A stretch of DNA of 35,537 bases from Planctomycetia bacterium (lineage in GTDB: Bacteria > Planctomycetota > Planctomycetia > Pirellulales > UBA1268), in assembly GCA_021414115.1 (NCBI GenBank), contig JAIOPD010000072.1, forward strand, positions 1-35,537, in the 5' to 3' direction. Below the pieces are notes generated by a model. The model was not told the DNA's origin. It ran no database searches and worked only from the letters and a program-made list of their open reading frames with translations. Positions 25,052 through 31,507 of the stretch are shown piece by piece (the first letter of the stretch is position 1; every line of letters begins with the position of its first letter). The translations under genes and the position numbers were made by a program.

Positions 25052-25396
25052 TCATGTCGATCCGTTCGGCGAATCGCCGGAGCGACGAAGCGACGTTTCG
25101 GCCCCTGACTGGCCGCGGGCGTCCATTGCCCGCCGCACATGATTCCAGATCGAGGGGACGACCTGCCATTCATCGATGAGCCGCGGTGTATTTCCGTCGA
25201 GTACCAGGGACGGCTCGATGTCGGCCACTCGGCGCGCCTGCTCGTCCACATCGAGCATGACGACGCTTGCCGCCAGCGTGTGGGCGGTTGCGGTCTTTCC
25301 GCAGGCCTTCGGCCCTTCGATTACGTCGGCCCCGGCGGATGCCAGCCGGAGCTGCAGTTCCGCTTCGACGACGCGGGGCTGTTACGAAGCTGGCAT
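25052..25396 (-). pseudogene. N-terminal fragment of a DUF4143-type AAA ATPase, with a nonsense codon
   Basis: The minus strand starts ATG CCA GCT TCG TAA at 25396. The TAA at codon five interrupts MPAS-stop-QPRVVEAELQLRLASAGAD, which continues with the Walker A loop GPKACGKT and LIDEWQVVPSIWNHVRRAMD. Homology then stops after RGQSG. The intact paralogue (30047-31300) has the same series (GPRAVGKT, LVDEWQLAPSIWNSIRAEID, ARGLPGQFILTGSAAP). The fragment has lost everything after the Walker B region. Its upstream region keeps the 23-bp periodic TGCAAAA repeats. Confidence 0.8.
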
Positions 25397-25456
25397 GGCA
25401 GTTTTTATGGCATATTCCAGCGACGATGGAACCTCCTCGTCAACCACCAGCCATCC

Positions 25457-25509
25457 TAATGCAATGATTCTAACTGGCCTTTTGCAATGTTTCCAGGGTA
25501 GCTTTTGCA
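25457..25509. repeat. Three direct repeats with 23-bp period upstream of the decayed ATPase
   Basis: On the plus strand TAATGCA (25457-25463), TTTTGCA (25480-25486) and TTTTGCA (25503-25509) are spaced exactly 23 bases apart. The two complete copies extend to CTTTTGCAATG. The same spacing and core occur upstream of the intact ATPase at 31328-31380. Confidence 0.65.
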
Positions 25510-25599
25510 ATGCTCCGAAACCACATCCGCCTCCACCGCGGCCGACTTTCGACCGGGTTTGCCGCTCGGGGAGCCGGTGAGTCGCCTGGCACCGAGATC

Positions 25600-25830
25600 C
25601 TGGTCTGAACCCGCCGCATCGGGCATGTCCTTGTCGCGGCCGGCCAGGACTTTGAGGAGGATCAGGTCTTCGGGGCTGGGGGAACGGAAGTCGGATGTCT
25701 AAGAGTTCGTGCCAGTTGGCTCTAGGTCGAAGCCCGCGCCGGCCGCCGCCCGGATCAGCGTTTCGGCCTCGGCATGCGACACGAACACGATGGCGTCGGC
25801 GGTCGTCCGGGGCTCGCCGCCAGCCGGAGA
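25600..25830 (-). pseudogene. Relic of a nucleotidyltransferase-like protein (DUF6036-like)
   Basis: The minus-strand frame reads TADAIVFVSHAEAETLIRAA with GAGFDLEPTG and then a stop. Shortly after, SPEDLILLKVLAGRDKDM follows. The S-P-E-D-L-I-x-L-K motif is typical of the C-terminal half of DUF6036/AbiEii-like nucleotidyltransferases. No G-S-x-x-x-D-x-D N-terminus is present and the end runs into unrelated sequence. The remaining plus- and minus-strand sequence to 25450 holds only the 23-bp repeats. Confidence 0.45.
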
Positions 25831-25949
25831 ATCTCCGACGTCAGCAGGGCCTCGCCGACGGCGATCGACTCCTCGGCCGACATCCGCCGCAGTTTTTCCC
25901 AGCGATGGAGTTCGGACTCACGGCGGTAGGCGTCGGTGTTGGTGATCAC
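25755..25949 (-). CDS. Small hypothetical protein, possible partner of the decayed nucleotidyltransferase
   Basis: A 64-codon frame begins at GTG 25949 (V-ITNTDAYRRESELHRWEKL) and has a helical, charged core RRMSAEESIAVGEALLTSEI. The core looks like a conserved small protein often seen ahead of nucleotidyltransferase genes, judging by pattern memory only. The C-terminus (PSCSCRMPRPKR) looks frame-shifted into the overlapping relic. An ATG at 25973 is an alternative start. It may be a remnant rather than an active gene. Confidence 0.4.
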   Translation of the reverse strand: MITNTDAYRRESELHRWEKLRRMSAEESIAVGEALLTSEILRLAASPGRPPTPSCSCRMPRPKR

Positions 25950-26041
25950 AACCCGAGTGTACCCGCGGAGCATCCACTCCGGCCGCCTTTTGTGGCGCAT
26001 GACCTGGAGACTGGCATGGCGCCGCGGCGGTCGGCAGCCCG

Positions 26042-26896
26042 TCACCGCTGGGGTGGCTGTTCAGCCCGGGCGGTCCAGAGCATGGCGTTGGCCATCAGGC
26101 GGCGGAACGACTCGTTCTGCCAGTGGGAGAAGAAGTGGCCACCGGTGAAGCCAAAGCCGCGGCCGCCGTCGTTCCGCTCCACAGCCCAGGCCACGGTCTG
26201 CGGCTCCTGCTCGCCCGGCGGCAGAGTCTTCAAGATCGGCACGAGCCGCTTGTCGTCGTCGCGAAACCGGATCCGCCAGTAGAATTCTTCCTTGATCGTG
26301 AAGGGCTCGACGCCGCGGCAGATCGGGTGGTCAGGCGTCGCGGGCTCGAGCCTCGCCTCCCAGGTGTTGATCCGCGAAAACCAGTTCCGAGGCCCGGGGC
26401 CGCTCTCGTAGTCGAAGTAGCCACCGGTCCATTGGAGCACGCGCGGGCCGATCCGGTTGGGCGCGAACGTCGAGTAATGAAAGGTCACGAGCCCGCAGCC
26501 ACGGGCCATGGCCTTCGCGACCTGGTCCATGTGGTCGCCCACGAGCAGCGGATGATCCTGCTCGCGACGGTCGGAGCCGCTCGAGAACAGGGCGATCGTG
26601 TCGGCCCGCTCGATCGCCGCCGGGTCGGCGGGCCAGCCGTTCTCGGCCGTTTCAACGACGACCGTCTCGACGGCCCCGGGCAGGCCGGCGAGATGGTCGC
26701 GGAGCAGAAGCACGCTCTTGGCGTATTCATGCGTGCCGGGCGGATGCCCGTCGGGCGGCCCGCCGACGAGAATGATGCGTCGCGGCAGTACGACTTCAGC
26801 GCTGTCCGCCGCGACCGCGGCCACGTGGTGCATGGCGAGAACGTGCGCCCACGCCACAACCGACCGCAGACACACTTTCTTGTCCGTACAAAGCAT
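26042..26896 (-). CDS. ThuA-like domain protein
   Basis: This 284-residue protein is of the ThuA family (glutamine-amidotransferase-like fold, named after trehalose utilisation; activity not established). The domain starts at RIILVGGPPDGHPPGTHEYA, with DTIALFSSGSDRREQDHPLL, a G-C-G-L-V-T-F-H-Y-S-T segment at the nucleophile-elbow position (no Cys nucleophile seen there), and GRGFGFTGGHFFSHWQNESF-RRLMANAMLW near the end. A signal-like helix (AWAHVLAMHHVAAVAADS) implies export. ThuA proteins are frequent in planctomycete catabolic loci. It is divergent from hipBA. The start codon coincides with a predicted transcription start and with a TTGTACGGACAA site shared with the cytochrome-cupredoxin gene. 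Confidence 0.85.
   Translation of the reverse strand: MLCTDKKVCLRSVVAWAHVLAMHHVAAVAADSAEVVLPRRIILVGGPPDGHPPGTHEYAKSVLLLRDHLAGLPGAVETVVVETAENGWPADPAAIERADTIALFSSGSDRREQDHPLLVGDHMDQVAKAMARGCGLVTFHYSTFAPNRIGPRVLQWTGGYFDYESGPGPRNWFSRINTWEARLEPATPDHPICRGVEPFTIKEEFYWRIRFRDDDKRLVPILKTLPPGEQEPQTVAWAVERNDGGRGFGFTGGHFFSHWQNESFRRLMANAMLWTARAEQPPQR
26880..26891. promoter_or_regulatory. Putative operator TTGTACGGACAA at the start of the ThuA gene
   Basis: The 12-mer is the same as at 23569-23580 and has the same offset from the ATG (ATG-Y-T-TTGTACGGACAA). A related half-copy, TTTGTACTGGAC, lies within the promoter spacer (about 26913-26924), so a regulator could bind both sides of the -10 box. Confidence 0.55.
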
Positions 26897-26902
26897 GCTC
26901 GG

Positions 26903-26931
26903 AGGTTATGAGTCCAGTACAAAGCTGTCAA
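26903..26931 (-). promoter_or_regulatory. Predicted leaderless promoter of the ThuA gene
   Basis: On the minus strand a perfect TTGACA (26926-26931) and TAACCT (26903-26908) are spaced by 17 bases, and the -10 box ends six bases before the ATG at 26896. Confidence 0.6.
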
Positions 26932-26965
26932 CGATGGACCACCTGATTTGATGAGTCCTTTAAGT

Positions 26966-27013
26966 GCCAGGCCTGGCTATTTCGTTGCTTTTATATGCTT
27001 TATATGCCATAAT
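26966..27013 (+). promoter_or_regulatory. hipBA promoter with palindromes and TTATATGC direct repeats
   Basis: A perfect 12-bp palindrome GCCAGGCCTGGC (26966-26977) precedes TTGCTT (26985-26990) and CATAAT (27008-27013), spaced by 17 bases. The spacer holds the direct repeat TTATATGC-TTTATATGC. An imperfect dyad, ATGCC-ATAATC-GGCACAT, overlaps the -10 box. The predicted transcript would start one or two bases before the ATG at 27022. Self-repression by HipB at these dyads is inferred from family behaviour. Confidence 0.5.
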
Positions 27014-27021
27014 CGGCACAT

Positions 27022-27387
27022 ATGAGACAAAAAACGTCGTTGTCAGATGCCGCGGTTCTGACCGAGCTTGGCGAGAGGCTCGCGCACTTGCGGCTCCATC
27101 AAAATCTCACGCAAGCGCAACTCGCCCGGGAGGCGGGCGTGTCCAAGCGCACCCTGATCCGCCTGGAACACGGTGAGTCGAGCCAACTGACGAACCTGAT
27201 CCGCGTGCTTCGCGGCCTCGGCGTCCTTGGCAACCTTGATGCATGGATTCCGCCCCCGCTCCCCAGTCCGATCGAGCACTTGCGGTCGCGAGCCAAGACG
27301 AGGCGCCGCGCCTCACCTGCCACCCGCAACCGCGGCCGCCCGGCCACGTGGACGTGGGGTGATGAGTCGCCACGAACTGGAGAGTGA
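27022..27387 (+). CDS. hipB: HipB-like XRE-family antitoxin
   Basis: This 121-residue DNA-binding protein has a Cro/C1-type helix-turn-helix (residues about 20-60): LRLHQNLTQAQLAREAGVSK, then RTLIRLEHGESSQLTNLIRV. The family member paired with HipA binds the kinase and represses its own operon. The C-terminal ~35 residues are basic (RSRAKTRRRASPATRNRGRP) and longer than in Escherichia coli HipB; this tail may contact DNA or HipA. The ATG at 27022 has no Shine-Dalgarno sequence, and the -10 box lies eight bases upstream, suggesting a near-leaderless message. The stop is three bases before the hipA GTG, so the two are co-transcribed. Confidence 0.85.
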   Translation: MRQKTSLSDAAVLTELGERLAHLRLHQNLTQAQLAREAGVSKRTLIRLEHGESSQLTNLIRVLRGLGVLGNLDAWIPPPLPSPIEHLRSRAKTRRRASPATRNRGRPATWTWGDESPRTGE

Positions 27388-27390
27388 GCC

Positions 27391-28701
27391 GTGAGCACGC
27401 TTGCCGAGGTTCGCCTGTGGGGTCGCACGATCGGCGCGGTGTTCGTCGAGGGTCCGGGGCACGTCGCGACCTTCGAATACGCGGCCGATTTCCGGCAGAG
27501 CGGTATCGAAGTTTCCCCGCTGATGATGCCGCTCGCCGAGGCGATCTACACGTTCCCGAACCTGCCCCAGGCTTCGTTTCACGGCCTGCCCGGCCTGCTG
27601 GCCGACGTTCTCCCCGACAAATTCGGCAACGCCGTCATCGATGCCTGGCTCGCCGCCCAGGGGCGGCTGCCGCAGGATATCGATGCAGTCGAGCGGCTCT
27701 GCTACACGGGCGCCCGCGGAATCGGAGCCCTCGAGTTTCGGCCTGCCAAGGGGCCCCGAGCGACCGTGTCGCAGCCGGTCCATGTCGATGCCTTGGTGTC
27801 GCTGGCGTCAGACGTGCTGCGGACGCGCGAAAAACTCCAGGCGTCCTTCGTTGACACCGACAAGGAGCACGCCCTGCGGGAGATTCTCCGTGTCGGCGCG
27901 TCGGCCGGCGGAGCACGCGCGAAGGCCGTGATCGCCTGGAACCGGGAAACCAACGAGGTCCGCTCCGGCCAGGTGAAAGCCCCGGCCGGATTCGAATATT
28001 GGCTGATGAAGTTCGATGGAGTCTCCCACAACACCGACCGTGATCTGGCCGATCCGCAGGGATTCGGCGCGATCGAGTATGCCTATTCGCTCATGGCCCA
28101 GGCGGCAGGCATTCGAATGTCGGAATGCCGGATCTTCGAGGAGAACGCCCGCCGTCATTTCATGACCCGGCGATTCGACCGGCTCGACAGCGGCGAGAAG
28201 CTCCACATGCAGTCGCTCGGCGCGATCGCACATTTCGACTTCAACAACCCCATCGCCCATTCCTATGAGCAGGCGATCGCGGTGATCCGCAGGCTGGGCC
28301 TTTCGATAGACGACATTGAAGAGCAGTTTCGCCGCATGGCCTTCAACGTCGTCGCCCGCAATCAAGACGACCACGTCAAGAACATCGCTTTCCTGATGGA
28401 CAAGGCCGGCACCTGGTCACTCGCACCCGCGTTCGACGTGATGTATGCCTACAACCCGTCTGGCACCTGGACCGCAAGCCATCAGATGAGCCTCGCGGGC
28501 AAGCGAGAAGGCTTCACGTTCGACGATTTCGAAACGGTTGCCAAGACTGCCTCGATGCAGCGCGGCCGCGCCAAGGCGATCACCATCGAGGTTATCCGAG
28601 CCGTGGCTGGATGGCGTGAATTCGCCAACCTGGCCGGTGTCGCTCCCGGGCAGATCGCCGCTATCGGCAGAGCGCACCGCACGGACCTGATATCCGCGTG
28701 A
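27391..28701 (+). CDS. hipA: HipA-family serine/threonine kinase toxin
   Basis: This 436-residue HipA kinase has full family length. The N-terminal subdomain holds VRLWGRTIGAVFVEG and LPGLLADVLPDKFGN. The catalytic part has a phosphate-binding/gating region (VKAPAGFEYWLMKFDGVS) and the catalytic NQDDHVKNIAFLMD (the H-x-K-N pattern with the catalytic Asp), followed by LAPAFDVMYAYNPSG (metal-binding D). HipA toxins phosphorylate a translation component, glutamyl-tRNA synthetase in the E. coli case, causing growth arrest. Nothing looks broken. The start is GTG 27391, three bases after the hipB stop. The gene end is followed by a fragment of a DUF4143 ATPase tail on the other strand. Confidence 0.92.
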   Translation: MSTLAEVRLWGRTIGAVFVEGPGHVATFEYAADFRQSGIEVSPLMMPLAEAIYTFPNLPQASFHGLPGLLADVLPDKFGNAVIDAWLAAQGRLPQDIDAVERLCYTGARGIGALEFRPAKGPRATVSQPVHVDALVSLASDVLRTREKLQASFVDTDKEHALREILRVGASAGGARAKAVIAWNRETNEVRSGQVKAPAGFEYWLMKFDGVSHNTDRDLADPQGFGAIEYAYSLMAQAAGIRMSECRIFEENARRHFMTRRFDRLDSGEKLHMQSLGAIAHFDFNNPIAHSYEQAIAVIRRLGLSIDDIEEQFRRMAFNVVARNQDDHVKNIAFLMDKAGTWSLAPAFDVMYAYNPSGTWTASHQMSLAGKREGFTFDDFETVAKTASMQRGRAKAITIEVIRAVAGWREFANLAGVAPGQIAAIGRAHRTDLISA

Positions 28702-28773
28702 GCATGGCCCTGGAACGACGGGCCTGTTCTCCAGCCGCAGCCTCGCAATAAAGCCGATAGCTGCCGGCATTCA

Positions 28774-28840
28774 GCTTGGTTCACTGAGGCGTGCCAGGGG
28801 GTTCTTCACGGACGGAGATGCGCGAGGGCGATGACGTGGA
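28774..28840 (-). pseudogene. Fragment of a DUF4143 ATPase 3' end, repeated at 30015-30081
   Basis: The 67 bases match 30015-30081 with seven mismatches. There they include the end of the intact ATPase gene and the first bases after its stop. Here the minus strand reads VHVIALAHLRP followed by TGA (28806-28808), as against IHVIALTHLRP. The rest of this copy's gene is absent. The pair of direct repeats brackets the vapBC genes and the pseudopilin relic. Confidence 0.75.
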
Positions 28841-28876
28841 CAACGTCGAGAGCTCGACGACGCCTGGTTGGATCGG

Positions 28877-29281
28877 TCAGACCAGTTCGATGGCGGCGTT
28901 TCCGGCCGCTCGGTGCAGGCTCTTGTCGAGTGTCGCCAAAGGCAGGGCAAGACGCCGCGCCACTTCCAGATAGGCGGCGTCATAGAGCGATAGGCTGTGC
29001 GACCGGGCCACATCCATGATCGTCGGTTCATGGTGATCGAAATCACACACCGGATTCAGCTCCGCCAGCGCGGCCAGAACGGCGCGCGACGACTCCGATT
29101 CGATGCGTCCGCGACGCTCGCCCATCACGAGGGTGTTGCGGATTTCATACCACCAGATGGCGGGCACCACGACGCCCCGCTCGGCAGCGAGCGTCATGGC
29201 TCGATCGGCCTCTGCGCTTGACTCGTCGGCGAATGCCCACGCAAGCACGATCGAGCAGTCGAGCACCAACGGTTTCGTCAA
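28877..29281 (-). CDS. vapC: VapC-family PIN-domain toxin
   Basis: This is a 134-residue PIN-domain ribonuclease. The acidic residues are in place: VLDCSIVLAWAF (first Asp), WWYEIRNTLV (Glu), LSLYDAAYLEVARRL (Asp) and LATLDKSLH (Asp). VapC toxins cut tRNA or rRNA and are inhibited by the cognate antitoxin. The start is TTG 29281, in a TTGA overlap with the antitoxin stop codon, so translation is coupled. The long open frame upstream to 29557 is antitoxin shadow. It is full length and looks functional. Confidence 0.88.
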   Translation of the reverse strand: MTKPLVLDCSIVLAWAFADESSAEADRAMTLAAERGVVVPAIWWYEIRNTLVMGERRGRIESESSRAVLAALAELNPVCDFDHHEPTIMDVARSHSLSLYDAAYLEVARRLALPLATLDKSLHRAAGNAAIELV

Positions 29282-29523
29282 TGGCGATGCCCTTCGTGCT
29301 TCAGGGCGAGAAGCTCGTCGAGCGTGATCTTTGTGAGCTGCTTCCGAAGCGCCGCGATCCGCCGAACGGCGGCGAGAGCCCGGTCGCCGCCGCCCCGGAC
29401 GCAGGGAACGAGTTGCGCCACCGGCCGGCCATGCCGGGTGATCGTCACTGATTCGCCCCGTTCCACCCGATCGAGGAGTTTCGGAAGATGAGTCTTGGCC
29501 TCGAAGGCGCCTACTTCGTCCAT
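29278..29523 (-). CDS. Phd/YefM-type antitoxin (VapB role)
   Basis: This 81-residue prevent-host-death family protein has FEAKTHLPKLLDRVERGESV with TITRHGRPVAQLVP, the classic Phd N-terminal DNA-binding fold, and a helical C-terminus (RIAALRKQLTKITLDELLAL) for toxin binding. It is the antitoxin of the PIN-domain toxin that overlaps its stop codon. Upstream direct repeats (29553-29574) overlapping the predicted -35 box are likely the autoregulatory operator. The ATG at 29523 has a GAAAAT box ending five bases upstream. Confidence 0.88.
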   Translation of the reverse strand: MDEVGAFEAKTHLPKLLDRVERGESVTITRHGRPVAQLVPCVRGGGDRALAAVRRIAALRKQLTKITLDELLALKHEGHRH

Positions 29524-29528
29524 GGCAC

Positions 29529-29574
29529 ATTTTCCAAACGGCCGAATGAATCATCAACCAGATGAATCAACCAG
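29529..29574 (-). promoter_or_regulatory. Promoter and direct-repeat operator of the Phd/PIN module
   Basis: On the minus strand TTGATG (29552-29557) and GAAAAT (29529-29534) are spaced by 17 bases, five bases before the ATG. On the plus strand ATCAACCAG occurs twice (29553-29561 and 29566-29574, 13-bp period) and overlaps the -35 box, a position expected for antitoxin repression. Confidence 0.45.
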
Positions 29575-29719
29575 TCTATTTTCTTAATCCGCTACCGAAA
29601 GTCAAGAGACGAGAAGAGCGCCGTCTGGCGTCGCTTGGAAGAAGTTGCGCGGGAAGCACCGGACAGTGCTGTTATCCGCGTGAGGCCCGGTTTCAGCGCA
29701 ACAGTTTACCGCTGCTTGT
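29575..29719. other. Non-coding stretch with a short tandem duplication
   Basis: No gene was seen. TTACCGCTGCTTG occurs twice in tandem at about 29704-29729, at the border of the pseudopilin relic. Confidence 0.35.
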
Positions 29720-30010
29720 TACCGCTGCTTGGACCGGGCCGCGCGTTGCCTAAAGATCACGCTGCCCGCCGGCGCTGCGTGAGTGACCATCCGGCGATGG
29801 CCGCCGCCGAGAATGCCGCCGTTGAGGCCGATGCCCGAATTGTTGCGAAACTGGAGCTTGTCGTAAGTCGAATTCAGCTCCAGGCCGGGCAGGATGTAGG
29901 CGAGCCAGGTGGTGCCGCGGTTGCCCACCGAGCCGGGCGCAACGCCCTGGCCAAATGGACGTTGATGATTGGCCATGCCGGGGGGCAGGCAGCCGCGCGG
30001 CGTTGTCAAC
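29720..30010 (-). pseudogene. Fragment of a DUF1559 (type II secretion pseudopilin-like) protein
   Basis: The minus strand reads GNRGTTWLAYILPGLELNST followed by YDKLQFRNNSG, matching the segment of planctomycete DUF1559 proteins where a W-x-x-x-I-L-P-x-L-E-Q-x-x-L-Y-x-x-x-x-F pattern follows the N-terminal pilin helix. The N-terminal prepilin-like helix and the C-terminal H-x-G-G signature are missing. Flanking sequence on one side is the ATPase 3' repeat at 30015-30081. Confidence 0.6.
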
Positions 30011-30046
30011 GACGGCTTGGTTCACCGAGGCGTGCCAGGGTCTCAT

Positions 30047-31300
30047 TCACGGTCGGAGATGCGTGAGGGCGATGACGTGGATGCCGTCCGGACGCGTGAA
30101 ACTGGTTTGGCCACCAGTGATGACACAGAGCGAGGCAAGCTGAGCCAGTCTGGTTTCCGTCAGCCGCGAGCGGAGTTTGGCGAGGTTGGCGACGGCCTCT
30201 CCGACTGCCCGTTCGCCGCCGAGCTTCACCTCGACCCCGATCCATGCGCCGTCGCGGCGCTCGACGATCGCATCGATTTCGAGATCGGTGGAATCCCGGT
30301 AATGAAATACGCCGGCGTCTACCCCATCGGCATAGACCCTCAGGTCCCGGACCACCATTGATTCGAACAACAATCCCATTGTGTTCAGATCATCGAGCAG
30401 GCCGTCGGGCGAGACTCCGAGCGCGGCGGTCGCGAGGGATGGATCAACGAAATGCCATTTCGGCTTGACACGCGCGCGGATGCTGGAGCGGATGTGCGGC
30501 CTCCAGGCGGGCAGTTCCTCCAAAACGAAAATCCGGGTGAGCTGATCGAGATACTTTCTGACGGTTGGCGTCGAGAGACTGCCTGAGGGGATTTCCGACT
30601 CCGCCGCCAGCTTCTCCAGCGAGGCTTCCGTGGAGATGTTCCTGGCCAGCGATTTGAGCAAAGCGGCCATCCTGATGGGCTCCGACCGTCCCTCCAGCGA
30701 CCGGAGATCAACATCCGCGATGTTGTCCACATAGTCGCGAATCGCATCCATGGCGACTGCGATGTCCAGCCCGTGCCACGCCGGCCAGCCACCCTTCACG
30801 ATGAGGCTTGCATAGGCTGGAATGTCCGCTCCGCCCATGCCTTCGACCGTCGTGCCCCTCGTGAAGAGGTTTGCAAACCGCACCTGGCCGGTCGTCTTCC
30901 CCTGTTCGAAGAGCGTCATCGGCCGCAGCGTCAGTCTGGCCATGCGGCCTGCGCCAGTGTGGCGTGTCTTGTCCTCGATCGGTGCGGCGGATCCGGTGAG
31001 GATGAACTGACCGGGCAGTCCGCGGGCGTCGATCTCCGCCCGGATGGAGTTCCAGATGGAAGGCGCCAGTTGCCATTCATCGACCAGCCTCGGGACCGGG
31101 CCCGCCAAGAGGGTCGCAGGCGTCAGCTCGGCGGCATCGATCAGATCCTTCCGCTGATCCAAGCGGACGGAACTGGCTGCATGGTGCAAGGCCGACGTTG
31201 TCTTCCCGACGGCTCGCGGCCCCCGCAGCACGACCGCACCAGCGGACCTCAGTTTCCGCTCGATCAGGGCGTCTATCAGGCGCGGTTCGTAGGGTTTCAC
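30047..31300 (-). CDS. Intact AAA_14/DUF4143 ATP-binding protein
   Basis: This 417-residue ATPase of the AAA_14-DUF4143 family is widespread in bacteria and archaea, of unknown function, and often found with toxin-antitoxin genes. It has Walker A GPRAVGKT (about residues 28-35), a Walker B-type segment with RLVDEWQLAPSIWNSIRAEI, QFILTGSAAP (sensor) and a C-terminal DUF4143 domain with a nuclease-like fold pattern (DLEIDAIVERRDGAWIGVEV-KLG). The start is GTG 31300. A TAGCAT box ends six bases upstream, and a set of TGCAAAA repeats with 23-bp period overlaps the -35 position. At least three decayed relatives (23640-24075, 25052-25396, 28774-28840) surround it, so this is the surviving copy. Confidence 0.9.
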   Translation of the reverse strand: MKPYEPRLIDALIERKLRSAGAVVLRGPRAVGKTTSALHHAASSVRLDQRKDLIDAAELTPATLLAGPVPRLVDEWQLAPSIWNSIRAEIDARGLPGQFILTGSAAPIEDKTRHTGAGRMARLTLRPMTLFEQGKTTGQVRFANLFTRGTTVEGMGGADIPAYASLIVKGGWPAWHGLDIAVAMDAIRDYVDNIADVDLRSLEGRSEPIRMAALLKSLARNISTEASLEKLAAESEIPSGSLSTPTVRKYLDQLTRIFVLEELPAWRPHIRSSIRARVKPKWHFVDPSLATAALGVSPDGLLDDLNTMGLLFESMVVRDLRVYADGVDAGVFHYRDSTDLEIDAIVERRDGAWIGVEVKLGGERAVGEAVANLAKLRSRLTETRLAQLASLCVITGGQTSFTRPDGIHVIALTHLRP

Positions 31301-31306
31301 GACACC

Positions 31307-31335
31307 ATGCTAGCACGCTGTTTTCGATTTTGCAA
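31307..31335 (-). promoter_or_regulatory. Predicted leaderless promoter of the intact ATPase gene
   Basis: On the minus strand TTGCAA (31330-31335) and TAGCAT (31307-31312) have a 17-base spacer, and the -10 box ends six bases before the GTG at 31300. The -35 box is part of the innermost TGCAAAA repeat, so a protein bound there would cover it. Confidence 0.55.
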
Positions 31336-31380
31336 AGATCCGCACGTGCTTTTTGCAGCATCGTTTCTTGGCTTTTTGCA
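31328..31380. repeat. Three TTTTGCA direct repeats, exact 23-bp period, upstream of the ATPase
   Basis: On the plus strand TTTTGCA occurs at 31328-31334, 31351-31357 and 31374-31380. The outer two are in longer GCTTTTTGCAG copies. The period (23 bp, about two helical turns) and the core are the same as at 25457-25509 in front of a decayed paralogue, so this is a conserved operator-like array. Confidence 0.7.
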
Positions 31381-31398
31381 GAACGCGCCGCAAGACGT

Positions 31399-31419
31399 GC
31401 CCGCGACCAAATGCGGGAA
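31399..31419 (-). terminator. Conserved stem-loop downstream of the PEP-CTERM gene
   Basis: CCCGC-GACCAAAT-GCGGG can form a 5-bp stem with an 8-base loop. It lies 89 bases after the PEP-CTERM stop and recurs with one change at 24914-24934. There is no U-run, so intrinsic termination is uncertain; it may instead be a processing or regulatory element. Confidence 0.35.
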
Positions 31420-31507
31420 TGGTGCGCACAGAACAGGCCTGATTTCCCCGTGATAGGTAACCTCGGCGCGACCCGTGGGACTTAGCGCCGCGCCTTGCGC
31501 GGAATGG

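Noticed and set aside
25457..25509. CRISPR-like spacing of repeats
   Set aside because: Repeats are only seven to eleven bases with 23-bp period and there are three; this is an operator-like array, not a CRISPR.
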